Positions 34,681-34,815 of a DNA stretch of 34,815 bases are shown in pieces. Each line of letters starts with the position of its first letter. The first letter of the stretch is position 1. The position numbers were made by a program, and so were the translations under genes. The DNA is taken from positions 1 through 34,815 of the forward strand of contig CANGZD010000017.1 of the NCBI GenBank assembly GCA_947458875.1, in the 5' to 3' direction. The notes beneath the pieces were generated by a model that worked only from the letters and a program-made list of their open reading frames with translations, did not search any database and had not been told where the DNA came from. Origin of the DNA: Sphingobacteriaceae bacterium (GTDB lineage Bacteria > Bacteroidota > Bacteroidia > Sphingobacteriales > Sphingobacteriaceae).

Positions 34681-34724
34681 CAAAGTTTAAACACCAAAAA
34701 TTAATCCATTATTAACACCAAATT

Positions 34725-34815
34725 ATGATGAAAAAATTACTTTATTCATTAGTTCTTGTGTTTGCCACTGTAAGTGTGTTTGCACAAGTAACTACAAGTA
34801 GTTTGACGGGTACCA
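34725..34815 (+). CDS. N-terminus of a secreted protein, probably TonB-dependent receptor (3' partial)
   Basis: Only the first 30 residues are in the window. A basic start (MMKKLL), a hydrophobic segment and a VFAQ cleavage site (about residue 20-21) form a signal peptide. VTTSSLTGT then follows, the usual beginning of the carboxypeptidase-regulatory-like domain that precedes TonB-dependent outer-membrane receptors of the Oar/SusC kind. The ATG at 34728 is an equally possible start. The identification rests on this short segment. Confidence 0.6.
   Translation, partial: MMKKLLYSLVLVFATVSVFAQVTTSSLTGT

Overview
The window looks like chromosome of a Bacteroidota bacterium, most likely Sphingobacteriaceae (Pedobacter-like). 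Four things point there. The promoters carry -7 boxes of the TAnnTTTG type and the start codons lack Shine-Dalgarno sequences. There is a 286-residue primary sigma factor without region 1.1. The GlmU-like protein, the roughly 480-residue GAPDH and the family-wide signal peptides ending in a SAQ/FAQ-like motif are typical of the phylum. The last, truncated gene begins like a TonB-dependent receptor. The genus is inferred, not proven. I see no rRNA, tRNA, CRISPR array, insertion sequence, integrase or phage gene.

Layout. 1-4.9 kb: end of rpmE2, then a forward operon (GlmU-like protein, tpiA, prmA, mpl) and an XRE regulator, closed by a bidirectional terminator. 4.9-8.1 kb, reverse: GNAT-like protein, a 63-residue charge-segregated protein, scpB, mqnC. 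8.2-12.9 kb, forward: a pair of M16 peptidases, guaB and a LOG-family protein. 13-16.6 kb, forward: rpoD, the long GAPDH, a 331-bp non-coding gap and phzF. 16.7-18.9 kb, reverse: a sodium:solute symporter and a second LOG-family protein. 19-21.3 kb, forward: the tightly coupled recR, SDR and alpha/beta hydrolase genes. 21.4-22.5 kb, reverse: nhaA. 22.7-23.7 kb, forward: a C39-like lipoprotein. 23.7-29.7 kb, reverse: asnS, smc and an MBL-fold hydrolase. 29.8-32.9 kb, forward: a large secreted BNR/VPS10-like beta-propeller protein. 33.1-34.5 kb, reverse: lpdA. The window ends inside the outer-membrane receptor gene.

The gene content is mainly housekeeping: glycolysis (tpiA, GAPDH), peptidoglycan recycling (mpl), translation (rpmE2, prmA, asnS), chromosome segregation (scpB, smc), recombinational repair (recR), purine synthesis (guaB), menaquinone by the futalosine route (mqnC) and 2-oxoacid dehydrogenase E3 (lpdA). 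I did not find a clear new multi-gene system. The observations most worth following are a repeated layout in which the -7 box lies 4-8 nt from the start codon (possible leaderless transcripts), a composition break inside the BNR gene, a C39-like surface-lipoprotein candidate, a GAPDH with an extra N-terminal domain and altered cofactor-site residue, the guaB-LOG linkage, and a small basic/acidic protein.
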